Assembly: GCA_023398815.1 (NCBI GenBank)
Contig: JAEWRW010000020.1
Coordinates: 186,001 to 250,000, forward strand
Direction: 5' to 3'
Length of the DNA: 64,000 nt
Source of the DNA: Bacillota bacterium
Lineage (GTDB): Bacteria; Bacillota; Clostridia; Christensenellales; UMGS416
The translations under genes and the position numbers were made by a program. Shown here piece by piece: positions 50,706-60,056 of this stretch (positions are counted from its first letter, which is position 1; each line of letters opens with the position of its first letter). The notes beneath the pieces are model-generated. The model was given only the letters and a program-made list of their open reading frames with translations. It ran no database searches and was not told where the DNA came from.

Positions 50706-51433
50706 TCGTCTATCCTGCCATCGACTTAAAGGGTGGTCAGTGCGTGCGCCTCAAGCAGGGCGACATGGCCCAGGCCACGGTGTATGGTACCGACCCCGCC
50801 GCCATGGCGCGCAGTTTTGCGGCCCAGGGTGCCCAGTGGCTACACGTAGTGGACTTGGATGGCGCGTTCGCCGGCGACTCCCGCAATCTCGAGGCCATCG
50901 AGGCCATTGTGGCGGTGGGGCTGCCGGTGCAGGTGGGCGGGGGCCTGCGCAGCATCGCCCACTTGGAGCGCATGCTGGGGGAGATTGGCGCGACGCGGGC
51001 CATCCTTGGCACTGCCGCCCTGCGCGACCGGGCCTTCCTGGCTGAGGCTGTGGGTCGCTGGGGGGCGGAGCGCATCGCCGTGGGCATCGACGCCCGCGAT
51101 GGCCGGGTGGCCGTCAATGGCTGGGCGGAGCTGACCGACCAGACGCCCGTTGCCCTCGCGAGCGAGGTTGCCGCCCTGGGCGTGCGCACCATCGTCTACA
51201 CCGACATTTCCCGGGACGGCATGTTGTCCGGCCCGAACTTCAAAGCGACGGCCCGGCTCATTGCCGAAACCGGGCTGGATGTCATCCTCTCCGGCGGCGT
51301 GGGCGCGCCGGAGCATGTGCGCCGCGCGAGGGAGATTGGCGCGGCCGGGGCCATCGTCGGCAAAGCGATTTACACAGGGGCGGTGGTTTTGAAAGACGCC
51401 ATCGCCCTGGGAGGGCAAGATGCTGACCTGTAG
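50702..51433 (+). CDS. hisA: Phosphoribosylformimino-5-aminoimidazole carboxamide ribotide isomerase
   Basis: 243 residues, ATG at 50702 overlapping hisH. TIM barrel with the catalytic Asp in IYPAIDLKGGQCVRLKQGD and the second Asp in TIVYTDISRDGMLSGPN. The phosphate-binding loops QVGGGLR and LSGGVGAPEHV are present. It catalyses the Amadori rearrangement before HisF. It overlaps hisF by 14 bases. Confidence 0.96.
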   Translation: MIVYPAIDLKGGQCVRLKQGDMAQATVYGTDPAAMARSFAAQGAQWLHVVDLDGAFAGDSRNLEAIEAIVAVGLPVQVGGGLRSIAHLERMLGEIGATRAILGTAALRDRAFLAEAVGRWGAERIAVGIDARDGRVAVNGWAELTDQTPVALASEVAALGVRTIVYTDISRDGMLSGPNFKATARLIAETGLDVILSGGVGAPEHVRRAREIGAAGAIVGKAIYTGAVVLKDAIALGGQDADL

Positions 51434-52202
51434 AGTGATCCCCTGCCTGGACGTGCGGGACGGCAGGGTCGTCAAGGGAGTGAACTTCGTCAACATCCGT
51501 GACGCCGGCGACCCGGTGGAGGTCGCTCGCATGTACAACGAGGCAGGGGCCGATGAGCTCACGTTTCTGGACATTACCGCGTCCTCCGACAAGCGCGACA
51601 TCATCCTCGACGTGGTGGCCCGCACCGCCGACCAGGTGTTCATCCCGCTCACCGTGGGCGGCGGCATCCGCACCCTCGATGACTTTCGGCGCATCCTGAA
51701 GGCCGGGGCGGACAAGATATCGGTAAACTCCTCCGCCCTGCAGGACCCGCGGCTCATATCCGACGCGGCGTGGCGCTTCGGTACCCAGTGCGTGGTGGTG
51801 GCCATCGACGCCAAGCGCCGGCCCGACGGCGGGTGGGAGTGCTACCTCAACGGCGGGCGCGTACCCACCGGTAAGGACGCTGTGGAATGGGCCATTGAGG
51901 CTGAGCGGCTGGGGGCGGGGGAGATCCTGCTGACCAGCATGGACACCGATGGCACAAAAGCCGGCTACGACATTGGGCTCACCCGCGCCGTCACCGACGC
52001 GGTCAACATCCCGGTCATCGCCTCCGGCGGGGCCGGCACGCTGGAGCACTTTGCCGATGTGGTGCGGGAAGCCCACGCCGACGCCGTGCTGGCGGCATCG
52101 CTCTTTCACTACAAGGAATTGGAAATCAACGCGGTGAAGCGCTACCTGAAGGAGCGCGGCATCCCGGTCAGAATGCAGGAGGAAACTACATGCAACTGGT
52201 AG
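51420..52202 (+). CDS. hisF: Imidazole glycerol phosphate synthase, cyclase subunit
   Basis: 260 residues, ATG at 51420 inside the end of hisA. TIM barrel that uses ammonia from HisH to form IGP and AICAR. Catalytic Asp in VIPCLDVRDGRVVKGVNF and second Asp in LTSMDTDGTKAGYD. Phosphate sites VGGGIRTLDD and ASGGAGTLEHF. It overlaps hisI by 13 bases. Confidence 0.97.
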   Translation: MLTCRVIPCLDVRDGRVVKGVNFVNIRDAGDPVEVARMYNEAGADELTFLDITASSDKRDIILDVVARTADQVFIPLTVGGGIRTLDDFRRILKAGADKISVNSSALQDPRLISDAAWRFGTQCVVVAIDAKRRPDGGWECYLNGGRVPTGKDAVEWAIEAERLGAGEILLTSMDTDGTKAGYDIGLTRAVTDAVNIPVIASGGAGTLEHFADVVREAHADAVLAASLFHYKELEINAVKRYLKERGIPVRMQEETTCNW

Positions 52203-52819
52203 GAACACTCAAGGACATCCGCTTCAATGAAAAAGGTTTGGTGCCCGCCGTGGCACAGGATGTGGCCACTGGCGCGGTGCTGATGGTGGCATACATGAAC
52301 GCCGAATCGGTGCAGGAGACCATCCGCACCGGCCAAGCCACCTATTACAGCCGCAGCCGCGAAAAGCTGTGGCGGAAGGGCGAAACCTCCGGCCACGTGC
52401 AGACCGTGCGGGAGATGGTGCTGGACTGCGACGGCGATACCATCCTGCTGAAGGTGGAGCAGAACGGCCCGGCCTGCCATACCAATTCCTATTCCTGCTT
52501 CCACCAGCCCATTGCCCGGGCAGATGGCCCTGCCCGCCCCGGGTTTGAGGCGCTGAGCCGCGAGTTCGCTACGATCCTCGACCGCAAGGAGCACCCGAAG
52601 GAGGGGTCATACACCAATTACCTCTTTGACAAGGGTGTGGAGAAGATCTGCAAGAAGGTGGGTGAGGAGTCGTCGGAAGTCATCATCGCCGCGATGAAGG
52701 GCAGCAACGACGAGATGCGCTATGAGATTGCCGACCTCCTCTACCACACCATGGTGCTGATGGCCAACCAGGGACTCTCTTGGGAGGACGTGCTGGCCGA
52801 GGTGGCCGCGCGCAAGTGA
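52190..52819 (+). CDS. hisIE: Bifunctional phosphoribosyl-AMP cyclohydrolase / phosphoribosyl-ATP pyrophosphatase
   Basis: 209 residues. The N-terminal cyclohydrolase domain (about 1-110) has VPAVAQDVATGAVLMVAYMNAES, TYYSRSREKLWRKGETSGHVQTV, the zinc/metal motif LDCDGDTILLKV and the Cys/His site CHTNSYSCF. The C-terminal pyrophosphatase domain (about 118-209) has SYTNYLFDKGVEKICKKVGEESSEVIIAAMKG (MazG-like metal Glu cluster) and EIADLLYHTMVLMANQGLSWEDVLAEV. It performs steps 2 and 3 of histidine synthesis and is the last gene of the operon. hisC and a histidinol-phosphatase gene are absent here. Confidence 0.96.
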   Translation: MQLVGTLKDIRFNEKGLVPAVAQDVATGAVLMVAYMNAESVQETIRTGQATYYSRSREKLWRKGETSGHVQTVREMVLDCDGDTILLKVEQNGPACHTNSYSCFHQPIARADGPARPGFEALSREFATILDRKEHPKEGSYTNYLFDKGVEKICKKVGEESSEVIIAAMKGSNDEMRYEIADLLYHTMVLMANQGLSWEDVLAEVAARK

Positions 52820-52979
52820 CCCATTCTTCATAAAGGGAATGGCAGCGCCACAAATGATGAGATCGTCGTGAGTGCTAACTCAGGCGCGGCCATCGGCACC
52901 CGAGCATCGCGCGGATGGCACGGATTTATTCATCGTGCCAGCTATAAGGCTCTTTGGAATGCTGCGCGGGCATGACAAG

Positions 52980-53023
52980 AGCAGGAGGGCCGTGGTTCCC
53001 GAGGGAATCACGGCCTTCCTGCT
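52980..53023. terminator. Long hairpin at the end of the his operon, probably bidirectional terminator
   Basis: Bases 52980-53000 pair with 53003-53023 over 21 positions (19 Watson-Crick, two G-U), with almost no loop, followed by TTTC on the + strand. It is 160 bases after hisIE and 26 bases past the stop of the convergent sensor gene, so it can serve both. Confidence 0.7.
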
Positions 53024-53049
53024 TTCAGCGGCGGGGCTTGTGGTGAGCA

Positions 53050-54060
53050 TCAAAGGCCGGAAGCCTTGCCGGGTTGGCCGCTGTTGGTCATCTGGGTGTA
53101 CAAATCCGACAGGGGCAGCAGGATGCTCCGGGCAATCAGATGAGCGCCGAACGCGGTGGTGGCCAGCTGCAGCAGCACCAGCAGGCTATAGGCGATGTTG
53201 AGCGTCAGCAACTGCTGAGCCATATCCACATGGAGGCTGACCGCAATGCTGTTGGTGGAGTCGTTCAAGGGGTACCGAGTCAGCAGGTCATTGCGCGGGG
53301 TCAGCAAATAGGTCTCGTCCCGCATGCTTTGGAAGGCCTCCACATCCGGTTGATAAGCCGAGGTGTTGTTTGGCGCGGCGAAGTAGGTGCCCTGCGTATT
53401 GACAAGATAGACGTTGGTGTGTGAAAAGATGCTGCTCACGTTGTTGAAGTAGTAGTCGTAGATGCGATCCACCTGGGTGTTGACCAGAATGAACCCAAGG
53501 GTCACGCCCGTTTCATCGTAAACGGGAGCCAGATAGGAGAAAACGCCGTTGGCGGTGGAGGTCGACGGCAACTCGGGGATGTTTTCGCTGCGATACCACC
53601 ACAACGCGCTGGAAGGACGCTCTTTGGCTCCCGCGTCCTTGAGCAAATCATCAAGCGAGGGCGGCCAGCCGCTGTTGCTGGAGAGATATACATGGCCGTA
53701 ATTGTCATAGATGGCAAAGCTTCGAATGTTGTAATTGGTCAGCAGCACATAATCCAGTTGCTTGTTGAGCGTGCTGCTGTAGGTGCTTTTGCGCAAATCA
53801 TCGAGCACCTTGGAACTGGTGGTGAGCAGCTTGACCGTCTCCTCCATGTACTGCATGTAGAGCGCCACGTTGCGGTTGCGCTGTGTAATGTTCTGCACGG
53901 CCAGTTCCACGAAGTTTCCGGTGATGTTGTTGCGAATGGTGCGGTAGGCAATAGCGCTGGAGCAGAGAATGACCAGAGCGATGAACCAGAATAGGATCTG
54001 GTGTATTTTGATGCCCAGTGTTTGGAACACCCAGCCACCACCCCTGTTCGTTTTTCTCAT
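53050..54060 (-). CDS. Sensor-only membrane protein resembling the input half of a YesM-type kinase
   Basis: Up to 336 residues from the ATG at 54060. Its ribosome binding site is weak; a GTG ten codons in, behind AGGGGTGG, is an alternative start. TM1 (ILFWFIALVILCSSAIAYRTI) and TM2 (IAYSLLVLLQLATTAFGAHLIA) flank an extracellular dCache-like domain of ~240 residues (FAIYDNYGHVYLSSNSGWPPSL, YLAPVYDETGVTLGFILVNTQVD, HTNVYLVNTQGTYFAAP). The protein stops 25 residues after TM2 at the first helix of a HAMP domain (LLPLSDLYTQMTNSG), so HAMP, kinase and ATPase parts are absent. A terminator follows directly. It is divergent from the YesN/YesM pair. Confidence 0.78.
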   Translation of the reverse strand: MRKTNRGGGWVFQTLGIKIHQILFWFIALVILCSSAIAYRTIRNNITGNFVELAVQNITQRNRNVALYMQYMEETVKLLTTSSKVLDDLRKSTYSSTLNKQLDYVLLTNYNIRSFAIYDNYGHVYLSSNSGWPPSLDDLLKDAGAKERPSSALWWYRSENIPELPSTSTANGVFSYLAPVYDETGVTLGFILVNTQVDRIYDYYFNNVSSIFSHTNVYLVNTQGTYFAAPNNTSAYQPDVEAFQSMRDETYLLTPRNDLLTRYPLNDSTNSIAVSLHVDMAQQLLTLNIAYSLLVLLQLATTAFGAHLIARSILLPLSDLYTQMTNSGQPGKASGL

Positions 54061-54273
54061 TATAGCACCCGTTTCCCTCACCGCAAGAGCAGAAGGCCAC
54101 TGTACGCGCCGATTGGCTGGGAAGCAGAAATGCCTGCCTCTTTGCAGGATTGTCCGCCTCAAAAAGCAATATGGTTGGTAATATTGCTGATAGATCCTCC
54201 CTCAATATGTGTTAAAATAAATAAAAAATAGCGTTTCTTCCCTTCCGATCATTCGAAGCGAGGTGGAGGCGGC

Positions 54274-55548
54274 ATGCTCACAATGGTGGTCATTGACGAT
54301 GAGTATTATTTGCGCCAGGGAGTCCGGCAAATTGCCGACTGGTCGCAGATGGGTATTGAGATCGTCGGGGATGCGGCCGACGGGGAGGCGGGGTTGGGCT
54401 TGGTGCTCCGGCAGAAGCCGGACATCCTGCTCATGGACATCCGTATGCCCATCCTCAACGGCCTGGAGCTGATGAAGGAACTGCGGCCCTTCCAGATGGA
54501 ATGCGCCATCATTGTGCTGAGTGGGTTCAGCGACTTTGAGTATGCCAGGGTCGCCATGGAGAACGGAGCCTTCGCCTATCTGCTCAAACCGGTGGACAAG
54601 GAGGAACTCATCGGCGCTGTCTGCCGGGCTGCCAAGGAGATCGAGCAGAAACGGCGTCAGCAAGCCTACTACGACAAGCTGCACGCCGAGTTATCCTCCC
54701 TACGGCAGCAGTTCATCCGTGATGTGTGCTTGGGTCTTCTGGCGGATGACGCGGTCATCCGGGAGAGGGCTGCTTTTCTGCAGATGTCGCGCGATGACGA
54801 TCCATTTCTTTCCCTTGTCATCCGGCTGGACGACCGGGAGCTTCTGGAGGAAAAACTGGGGCAGGAGACCGCCAACGGCCTGTTGCATGCCGTCACGGGG
54901 CGGTTGGTGGAGTTTTTCTTGAGCGGGCAGGCGCTTCCGGGCTCGGTCTTTGTCCTCACCCCGGGGGAGTGGTGTGTGTTGGGTCACCCGCAGAGCGGCG
55001 ACGATTCCAAGGCGGGGCAGTTGGCGCTGCAGGCGGGCGAGGCGCTCGCGGGGCAGTTGCAGTCCCAGTTCCGGCACACGTTTTCCATCGGCATCAGCGA
55101 TCTTCATCAGGACATCCGGCACATGCGCAAGGCGTTCCTGCAGGCGGCGGAGGCGTGCCGGGTGAAGGTGCTGCCGGAGCGCAGCAGCGTGGCGGCTTAC
55201 CAGGCCGTGGGCATGGCCGGCAGCCGACGGGAGATCGCAGACATCCTTGGTTACATCCGCAATCATTATCAGGAGAACATAACGGTGGCGACGGTGAGCC
55301 GACAATTGTTCATCAGCCCCTCGCACCTGATGCACATGCTCAAAAATGAGCTGGGTCTGACGTTCAACGACTGTGTCACCAACTGCCGGATCGAGGCGGC
55401 CAAGAGCCTGCTGCAGAATTCTGGCCAGAAGGTGCAGGATGTTTCGCGATCGGTGGGGTATCGCGACGCCAAGTATTTTGCCAGCGTGTTCCGCAAGGCA
55501 ACGGGGTTCTATCCCAAGGAGTATGCCAGGCTGAAGGCACGGCAATGA
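54274..55548 (+). CDS. YesN-type response regulator with AraC DNA-binding domain
   Basis: 424 residues, GGTGGAGGCGGC before the ATG at 54274. Receiver domain 1-120 with acidic pocket VIDDEYY, phosphoacceptor Asp55 (ILLMDIRMPILNG), and Lys in YLLKPVDKEEL. The middle ~190 residues are the variable YesN linker. The C-terminal ~100 residues have two AraC helix-turn-helices (NITVATVSRQLFISPSHLMHMLKNELG, VQDVSRSVGYRDAKYFASVFRKATGFYPKEYA). Its start codon-stop overlap (ATGA) with the kinase gene shows one operon. The expected target is the sugar ABC importer just downstream. Confidence 0.92.
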   Translation: MLTMVVIDDEYYLRQGVRQIADWSQMGIEIVGDAADGEAGLGLVLRQKPDILLMDIRMPILNGLELMKELRPFQMECAIIVLSGFSDFEYARVAMENGAFAYLLKPVDKEELIGAVCRAAKEIEQKRRQQAYYDKLHAELSSLRQQFIRDVCLGLLADDAVIRERAAFLQMSRDDDPFLSLVIRLDDRELLEEKLGQETANGLLHAVTGRLVEFFLSGQALPGSVFVLTPGEWCVLGHPQSGDDSKAGQLALQAGEALAGQLQSQFRHTFSIGISDLHQDIRHMRKAFLQAAEACRVKVLPERSSVAAYQAVGMAGSRREIADILGYIRNHYQENITVATVSRQLFISPSHLMHMLKNELGLTFNDCVTNCRIEAAKSLLQNSGQKVQDVSRSVGYRDAKYFASVFRKATGFYPKEYARLKARQ

Positions 55549-57338
55549 ACGGAGCGCTGCTGGGTGTAGTTGGCTTTCTGCGCCGGTTCAAGATTCCCAA
55601 CCGCATTGTCGGCTTTTTGCTCCTGTGCCTGTTTTTGAGTCTGCTGCTGGGCATTTTTCTCTCCAGTCAGATCACCTACAAGCTCACCGAATCCTACATC
55701 TACGACTATGTGGAGTCGGCCCAGGGGCAGGTGGTCACAGGGGTGGAGTCCATCCTGGACGAGATGATCATGACCACACTGCGTATCAAAAACAACTGGG
55801 ATTTCTACTCCATCTTTCTGGATGGCAGCCAAGGCTACAATGAGAAGCGGGCTGCCGCGCGCAGCGGTTTTTCTACCCTGCTCTCAGACTCGGACAAGAC
55901 CTACATCGGCGCCATTTATGTGGTGGATCAGGCTGGTGACGTCTACGACGTTTACGGAAGCCTTGGTTCTCCGTCAGCGCCTGATTCGCTGTATCTGGCG
56001 GCGCTCTATGACAACCAGCGCCCGCCGGACACGGTAGTGACGGATGAGCATGGAAGGGGATACATCCTCTACAGCACCCGCTTTTACAATTTTTACACCG
56101 GGCAGAACATCGGTCATCTAGTGCTCTACATCCGTGAGAGCGTCATTCGCTCCGTCTATGAGGAGATCATTCCCGATCTGGGCTATTCCTTTGCGCTGTC
56201 AGGGAACCGGCTGTTCCTCTCCCATCCGGACGCACTCCTGCTGGGCACGCAGGCCGATTCCCTCGCGCTCTACAGCAGCGAGGAGGCCTTTGCCGTGCAG
56301 GCTGGCGAGGTGGACGGCAACAAGTCCATCCTGGCGGAGCACCGGCTGAGCCAGCGCATGATCCAGCTGGGTTTTGACTGGAAGATCGTCAGTGTCATGC
56401 CCTATCGCCAGCTGTTTGGCGTGGTGCCGCACATCCGGCGCAGCATCGTTTTGGTGGAGGTTGGCATGCTCCTGCTGGCGCTTTTCCCCACGCTGTTCAT
56501 TTCCCGCCGGCTCACCGCGTCCCTCTCGGCTCTCAAATACAAGGTCAACGACTTTGGCAAGAAGTCGCTCGATGTGTTCATCCAGCCCCGGGCAAACGAC
56601 GAGATTGCCGAGCTGGAGACGAGCTTCCATGAGATGGTGGTGCGCATCCACGACCTCATCGAGAAGAACAACGAAGAAAAGGAACGGCAGCGCGAGATGG
56701 AGCTGCTGGCGCTGCAGGCACAGATCAACCCGCATTTTCTCTACAACACCCTCGACACCATCGGCTGGATTGCCAAAATCAAACAGCAGGACGACATCGA
56801 GGCGCTGGTGCAGCAGTTGGCGCGCTTCTTCCGCCTGAGCCTCCACAAGGGGGATAAATTCATCCGGGTGGAGGAGGAGATTCAACTGGTGCAGAGCTTT
56901 GTGTTCATCCAGCAGATGCTGCGCCCCAACACCTTTGACATCGAGTACGATGTGCCTGAGACGATCCGCTCCCAAAGGATGCTCAAGCTGGTGCTGCAGC
57001 CCCTGGTGGAAAACGCCATACGCCACGGGGTGGAAGGGCTCCGACGCAAAGGCCGCATCACCGTGCGTGCCTGGTGGGAGGCGGGGGACATCTGCATCGA
57101 AGTGGCCGACGATGGTGCGGGCTTTGACACCGCTTTGGTGGATTTCCGTGAGGTTCGCAATGAGATCGGACGAAGGAGCGGCTACGGCCTTTTCAACGTG
57201 GACGAGCGCATCCGCATCGAATATGGCCCGCGGTACGGCCTGGTCATCCAGAGCAAACCGGGGGCGGGCACGCGGGCGATGGTGCGCTTCAGCAAGCGGG
57301 ACGAAGAGCCCCTGCCCACGGCCTCCTCCGCGCTCTAA
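55545..57338 (+). CDS. YesM/LytS-type sensor histidine kinase
   Basis: 597 residues, ATG at 55545 overlapping the regulator stop. TM1 (VGFLLLCLFLSLLLGIFLSS), an extracellular cache-type sensor (~45-290), TM2 (IVLVEVGMLLLALFPTLFIS), HAMP (~315-365), then the His_kinase phosphoacceptor domain with LLALQAQINPHFLYNTLDTIGWIA (His in NPHFLYN) and an HATPase domain (LVLQPLVENAIRHGVEG, IEVADDGAGFD, SGYGLFNVDERIRIEYG). Kinases of this type sense extracellular sugars or a binding protein and control neighbouring carbohydrate transporters. Confidence 0.93.
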   Translation: MNGALLGVVGFLRRFKIPNRIVGFLLLCLFLSLLLGIFLSSQITYKLTESYIYDYVESAQGQVVTGVESILDEMIMTTLRIKNNWDFYSIFLDGSQGYNEKRAAARSGFSTLLSDSDKTYIGAIYVVDQAGDVYDVYGSLGSPSAPDSLYLAALYDNQRPPDTVVTDEHGRGYILYSTRFYNFYTGQNIGHLVLYIRESVIRSVYEEIIPDLGYSFALSGNRLFLSHPDALLLGTQADSLALYSSEEAFAVQAGEVDGNKSILAEHRLSQRMIQLGFDWKIVSVMPYRQLFGVVPHIRRSIVLVEVGMLLLALFPTLFISRRLTASLSALKYKVNDFGKKSLDVFIQPRANDEIAELETSFHEMVVRIHDLIEKNNEEKERQREMELLALQAQINPHFLYNTLDTIGWIAKIKQQDDIEALVQQLARFFRLSLHKGDKFIRVEEEIQLVQSFVFIQQMLRPNTFDIEYDVPETIRSQRMLKLVLQPLVENAIRHGVEGLRRKGRITVRAWWEAGDICIEVADDGAGFDTALVDFREVRNEIGRRSGYGLFNVDERIRIEYGPRYGLVIQSKPGAGTRAMVRFSKRDEEPLPTASSAL

Positions 57339-57528
57339 TTCCATCGCCGTGCCGCGGTGGCCCGTGCGCTTGGAGCAAGCGAAAGGATGCGCAATCCGCC
57401 TCTTTCGACAAACCGAAAACGCAGCAGAATCACCGACCATGCTTGCAGGATTCCCCGCTTGAACGGGACGGACGCCGCCGATAGAATTCGGGGTGACGGA
57501 TCCGCGTTCGACAGAGAGGAGAATTTGT

Positions 57529-58989
57529 ATGAGATCATCATGGAAACTCTCGGCACTGCTGCTTGCCCTTGCCCTGCTGCTGCTGCCGTTGGCGGGGTGT
57601 GCCACCAGCACCCCTGGCGGTGCGTCCGTGACCGCCTCCACCCAGGCGGAGGCCTCTGACCAGCAGACTGCCGAGGCGTCGGCTCCGGTGGAGGAAGAGA
57701 AGGAACCTGTGACCATCGTCGTCGGTGGCTGGCCGGCCGAGGAGTCCCAGGATTACCCCACCTTCCAGAAATATCTGGAGAAGATGAAGGAGCTCTATCC
57801 TTACATCACCATCGAACCCAATGAGTACGCTTACAACGTCAACACCTTCCTGCCGTTGGCGGCCAGCGGGCAGCTGCCCACCATCTATGGCACCTACTTC
57901 ACCGAGCCGGAGAAGATCATCAGCGCCGGGTATTGCGCCGACATCACCGATGTGCTGACCAGTTACGGCTACGACGCGGCCATCAACCCCGACCTGCTGG
58001 AGTTGGTGACGCGGGACGATCGCATCTACGGCATCCCCTACAGCGCCTACTCCATGGGCGTGTGGTACAACTTGACGGTTCTTGAGAAAGCCGGCCTGTT
58101 GGAGGGCGTTAAACCCGTGTTCCCCAAGACCTATGAAGAATTGGCCCAAACGGCCTCCACCATCAAGAAGAAGACAGGAATCCCCGGCTTCTATATGCTC
58201 ACCAACTTCAACCAGGGCGGCTGGACCTTCATGAACATCGCCTGGTCCTACGGCGCCACCTTTGAGGAGCAGATCAACGGCAAATGGACCGCCACCTTCA
58301 ACAGCCCCGAAGCGGTGGCCGCGTTGCAGTTCGTCAAGGATCTGCGCTGGAAGTATGACTGCCTGCAGGACAACCTCCTGGTCACGGCGGACGACATGAT
58401 GACCGCCTTCGGCACCAACCAGGTGGGGATGGCCTTTGGCACGCTGGACTGGACCAACTCTGTGGTGCAGAACACCGGCATCAGCAAGGACGCCATGGCC
58501 ATGTCCCAGGTGCCCGGCGGCCCGGCCGGCCAGGTCGCGCAGATGGGCGGCAGCATCTACATGTTCGCCCCAGAATCCACCCCGGAGCAGCTGGACGCCT
58601 GCATCAAATGGCTGCAACTGCGCGGGTTCAAGCCGGAGATGGACGACGCCGCGCAGGCAGCCCTGCGGCAGGATCTGACCGACAACAACGCCAAGGGCTA
58701 TGCGGTGGGTCCGCTGGGCATCAGCGTGTGGGTGGACCCCACCTACAACGAAGTGCGCAACGGCATCTACAGCGAGATGGCCAATGTGAACATGGATCTC
58801 TGGAACGACTTCTGCCAGAACGCCTCCAAGAACATCAGGCCGGAGGAACCGATCAACTGTCAGGAACTCTACGCCACGCTCGACGCGGTCATTCAATCGG
58901 TGCTCACCGACAAGAATGCCGACCCGCAGAAGCTGCTGGATGAGGCGGTTGCCACCTTCCAGCGTGAGTACCTCGACAACGTGAAGTAG
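57529..58989 (+). CDS. ABC transporter extracellular carbohydrate-binding lipoprotein
   Basis: 486 residues from the ATG at 57529 (AGAGAGGAGAA upstream). The lipobox LAGCA (Cys24) and Ala/Ser/Glu-rich linker are followed by a family 1 solute-binding fold: VTIVVGGWPAEESQDYPTFQKYLEKMKELYP, LAASGQLPTIYGTYFTEPEKIISAGY, GIPYSAYSMGVWYNLTVLEKAGL, FPKTYEELAQTASTIKKK, and a C-terminal lobe with NQVGMAFGTLDWTNSVVQ. It captures an oligosaccharide for the two permeases downstream. No transporter ATPase gene is nearby; a shared MsmK-type ATPase elsewhere is expected. Confidence 0.92.
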   Translation: MRSSWKLSALLLALALLLLPLAGCATSTPGGASVTASTQAEASDQQTAEASAPVEEEKEPVTIVVGGWPAEESQDYPTFQKYLEKMKELYPYITIEPNEYAYNVNTFLPLAASGQLPTIYGTYFTEPEKIISAGYCADITDVLTSYGYDAAINPDLLELVTRDDRIYGIPYSAYSMGVWYNLTVLEKAGLLEGVKPVFPKTYEELAQTASTIKKKTGIPGFYMLTNFNQGGWTFMNIAWSYGATFEEQINGKWTATFNSPEAVAALQFVKDLRWKYDCLQDNLLVTADDMMTAFGTNQVGMAFGTLDWTNSVVQNTGISKDAMAMSQVPGGPAGQVAQMGGSIYMFAPESTPEQLDACIKWLQLRGFKPEMDDAAQAALRQDLTDNNAKGYAVGPLGISVWVDPTYNEVRNGIYSEMANVNMDLWNDFCQNASKNIRPEEPINCQELYATLDAVIQSVLTDKNADPQKLLDEAVATFQREYLDNVK

Positions 58990-59105
58990 GCTTTGCCGAA
59001 GGCATGAGACGGTGGGAGGGGTTTGCGCTGCGCCGCAGACAGACCCTTCCCCGTTCATCCGGCGGAGCCGGAATCAGGAACGATGGCAAGGAGTGACAGC
59101 CAATT

Positions 59106-60044
59106 ATGAGTGCACAGAATGTACCGGTATCCATGACGAAAGCACAGAAACCCGTTGGCCGGCGAATCTCCCGTGAGATTCGAGTCAATGCCGGCGCGTG
59201 GATTCTGCTGCTCCCCAGCCTTTTCAGTTTCATCCTGTTCAGTTGGCGTCCATTGCTGTCGGGCATCATTCTATCCTTCTTCAAAACAAAAGGATATGAG
59301 GCCGTCAGCTTTGTCGGGTTTGCAAACTACCTGGAGGTCTTCCAGAGTTCCGTATTCAAGAGCGCCATCGTCAACACCTTTTCCTACACCCTCTGGTCGC
59401 TGGCAATCGGATTTCTGGTGCCGTTGGTTGTTGCCATCATGATCACCGAAATGGTGCATTTCAAGTCGTTCTTCAAGTTCTCCGTCTACTTCCCGGTGAT
59501 GATCCCCAGCATGGCCGCCGCCCTGCTGTGGTACTTCATGTTTGACCCCGGCCAGGGGGGCATCCTCAATGCCTTGTTGACCTTTTTTGACATGGGAAGA
59601 TCGGAGTGGCTGCAGAACGACCGCCTGACGGTGCCGCTCATTGTGGTCACCATGACCTGGCGGGCGTTTGGCAGCACCACCCTCATGTATATGGCCAGCC
59701 TTGCGGGGGTGAATCATGAGCTCTACGAGGCCGCCAGCCTGGACGGCGCCAGCATCTTCCAGCGCATCCGCCACATCACCCTGCCGCAAATTTCTAACAT
59801 CATCGGCCTGTTGTTCATCATGCAAATCATCGGCGTGTTCCAAACCATGCAGGAGCCGCTGGCCATGACCGAAGGCGGCCCCAACAACGCCTCCATGACG
59901 CTGATGCTGGAGAGTTACTATGACGCGTTCCGTTACTTCAACGCGGGTCGCTCCATGGCGGTCGGCGGCATCACCTTTGTGCTTTTGGCGGCGATGACGG
60001 TCATCTACATGGCCGTCAAACAACGCGCTGAGAGCGACGATTGA
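59106..60044 (+). CDS. Sugar ABC transporter permease 1 (MalF/UgpA type)
   Basis: 312 residues, ATG at 59106 with AAGGAG 13 bases upstream; ATG 59133 is an alternative start. Six membrane segments of the binding-protein-dependent family, starting with AWILLLPSLFSFILFSWRPLLSGIILSFF. The cytoplasmic EAA loop that contacts the ATPase is YEAASLDGASIFQRIRHITLPQI. It forms a heterodimer with the next gene product and imports the sugar delivered by the 57529 lipoprotein. The next gene starts 12 bases downstream. Confidence 0.93.
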   Translation: MSAQNVPVSMTKAQKPVGRRISREIRVNAGAWILLLPSLFSFILFSWRPLLSGIILSFFKTKGYEAVSFVGFANYLEVFQSSVFKSAIVNTFSYTLWSLAIGFLVPLVVAIMITEMVHFKSFFKFSVYFPVMIPSMAAALLWYFMFDPGQGGILNALLTFFDMGRSEWLQNDRLTVPLIVVTMTWRAFGSTTLMYMASLAGVNHELYEAASLDGASIFQRIRHITLPQISNIIGLLFIMQIIGVFQTMQEPLAMTEGGPNNASMTLMLESYYDAFRYFNAGRSMAVGGITFVLLAAMTVIYMAVKQRAESDD

Positions 60045-60056
60045 GGAGGGAGTACG

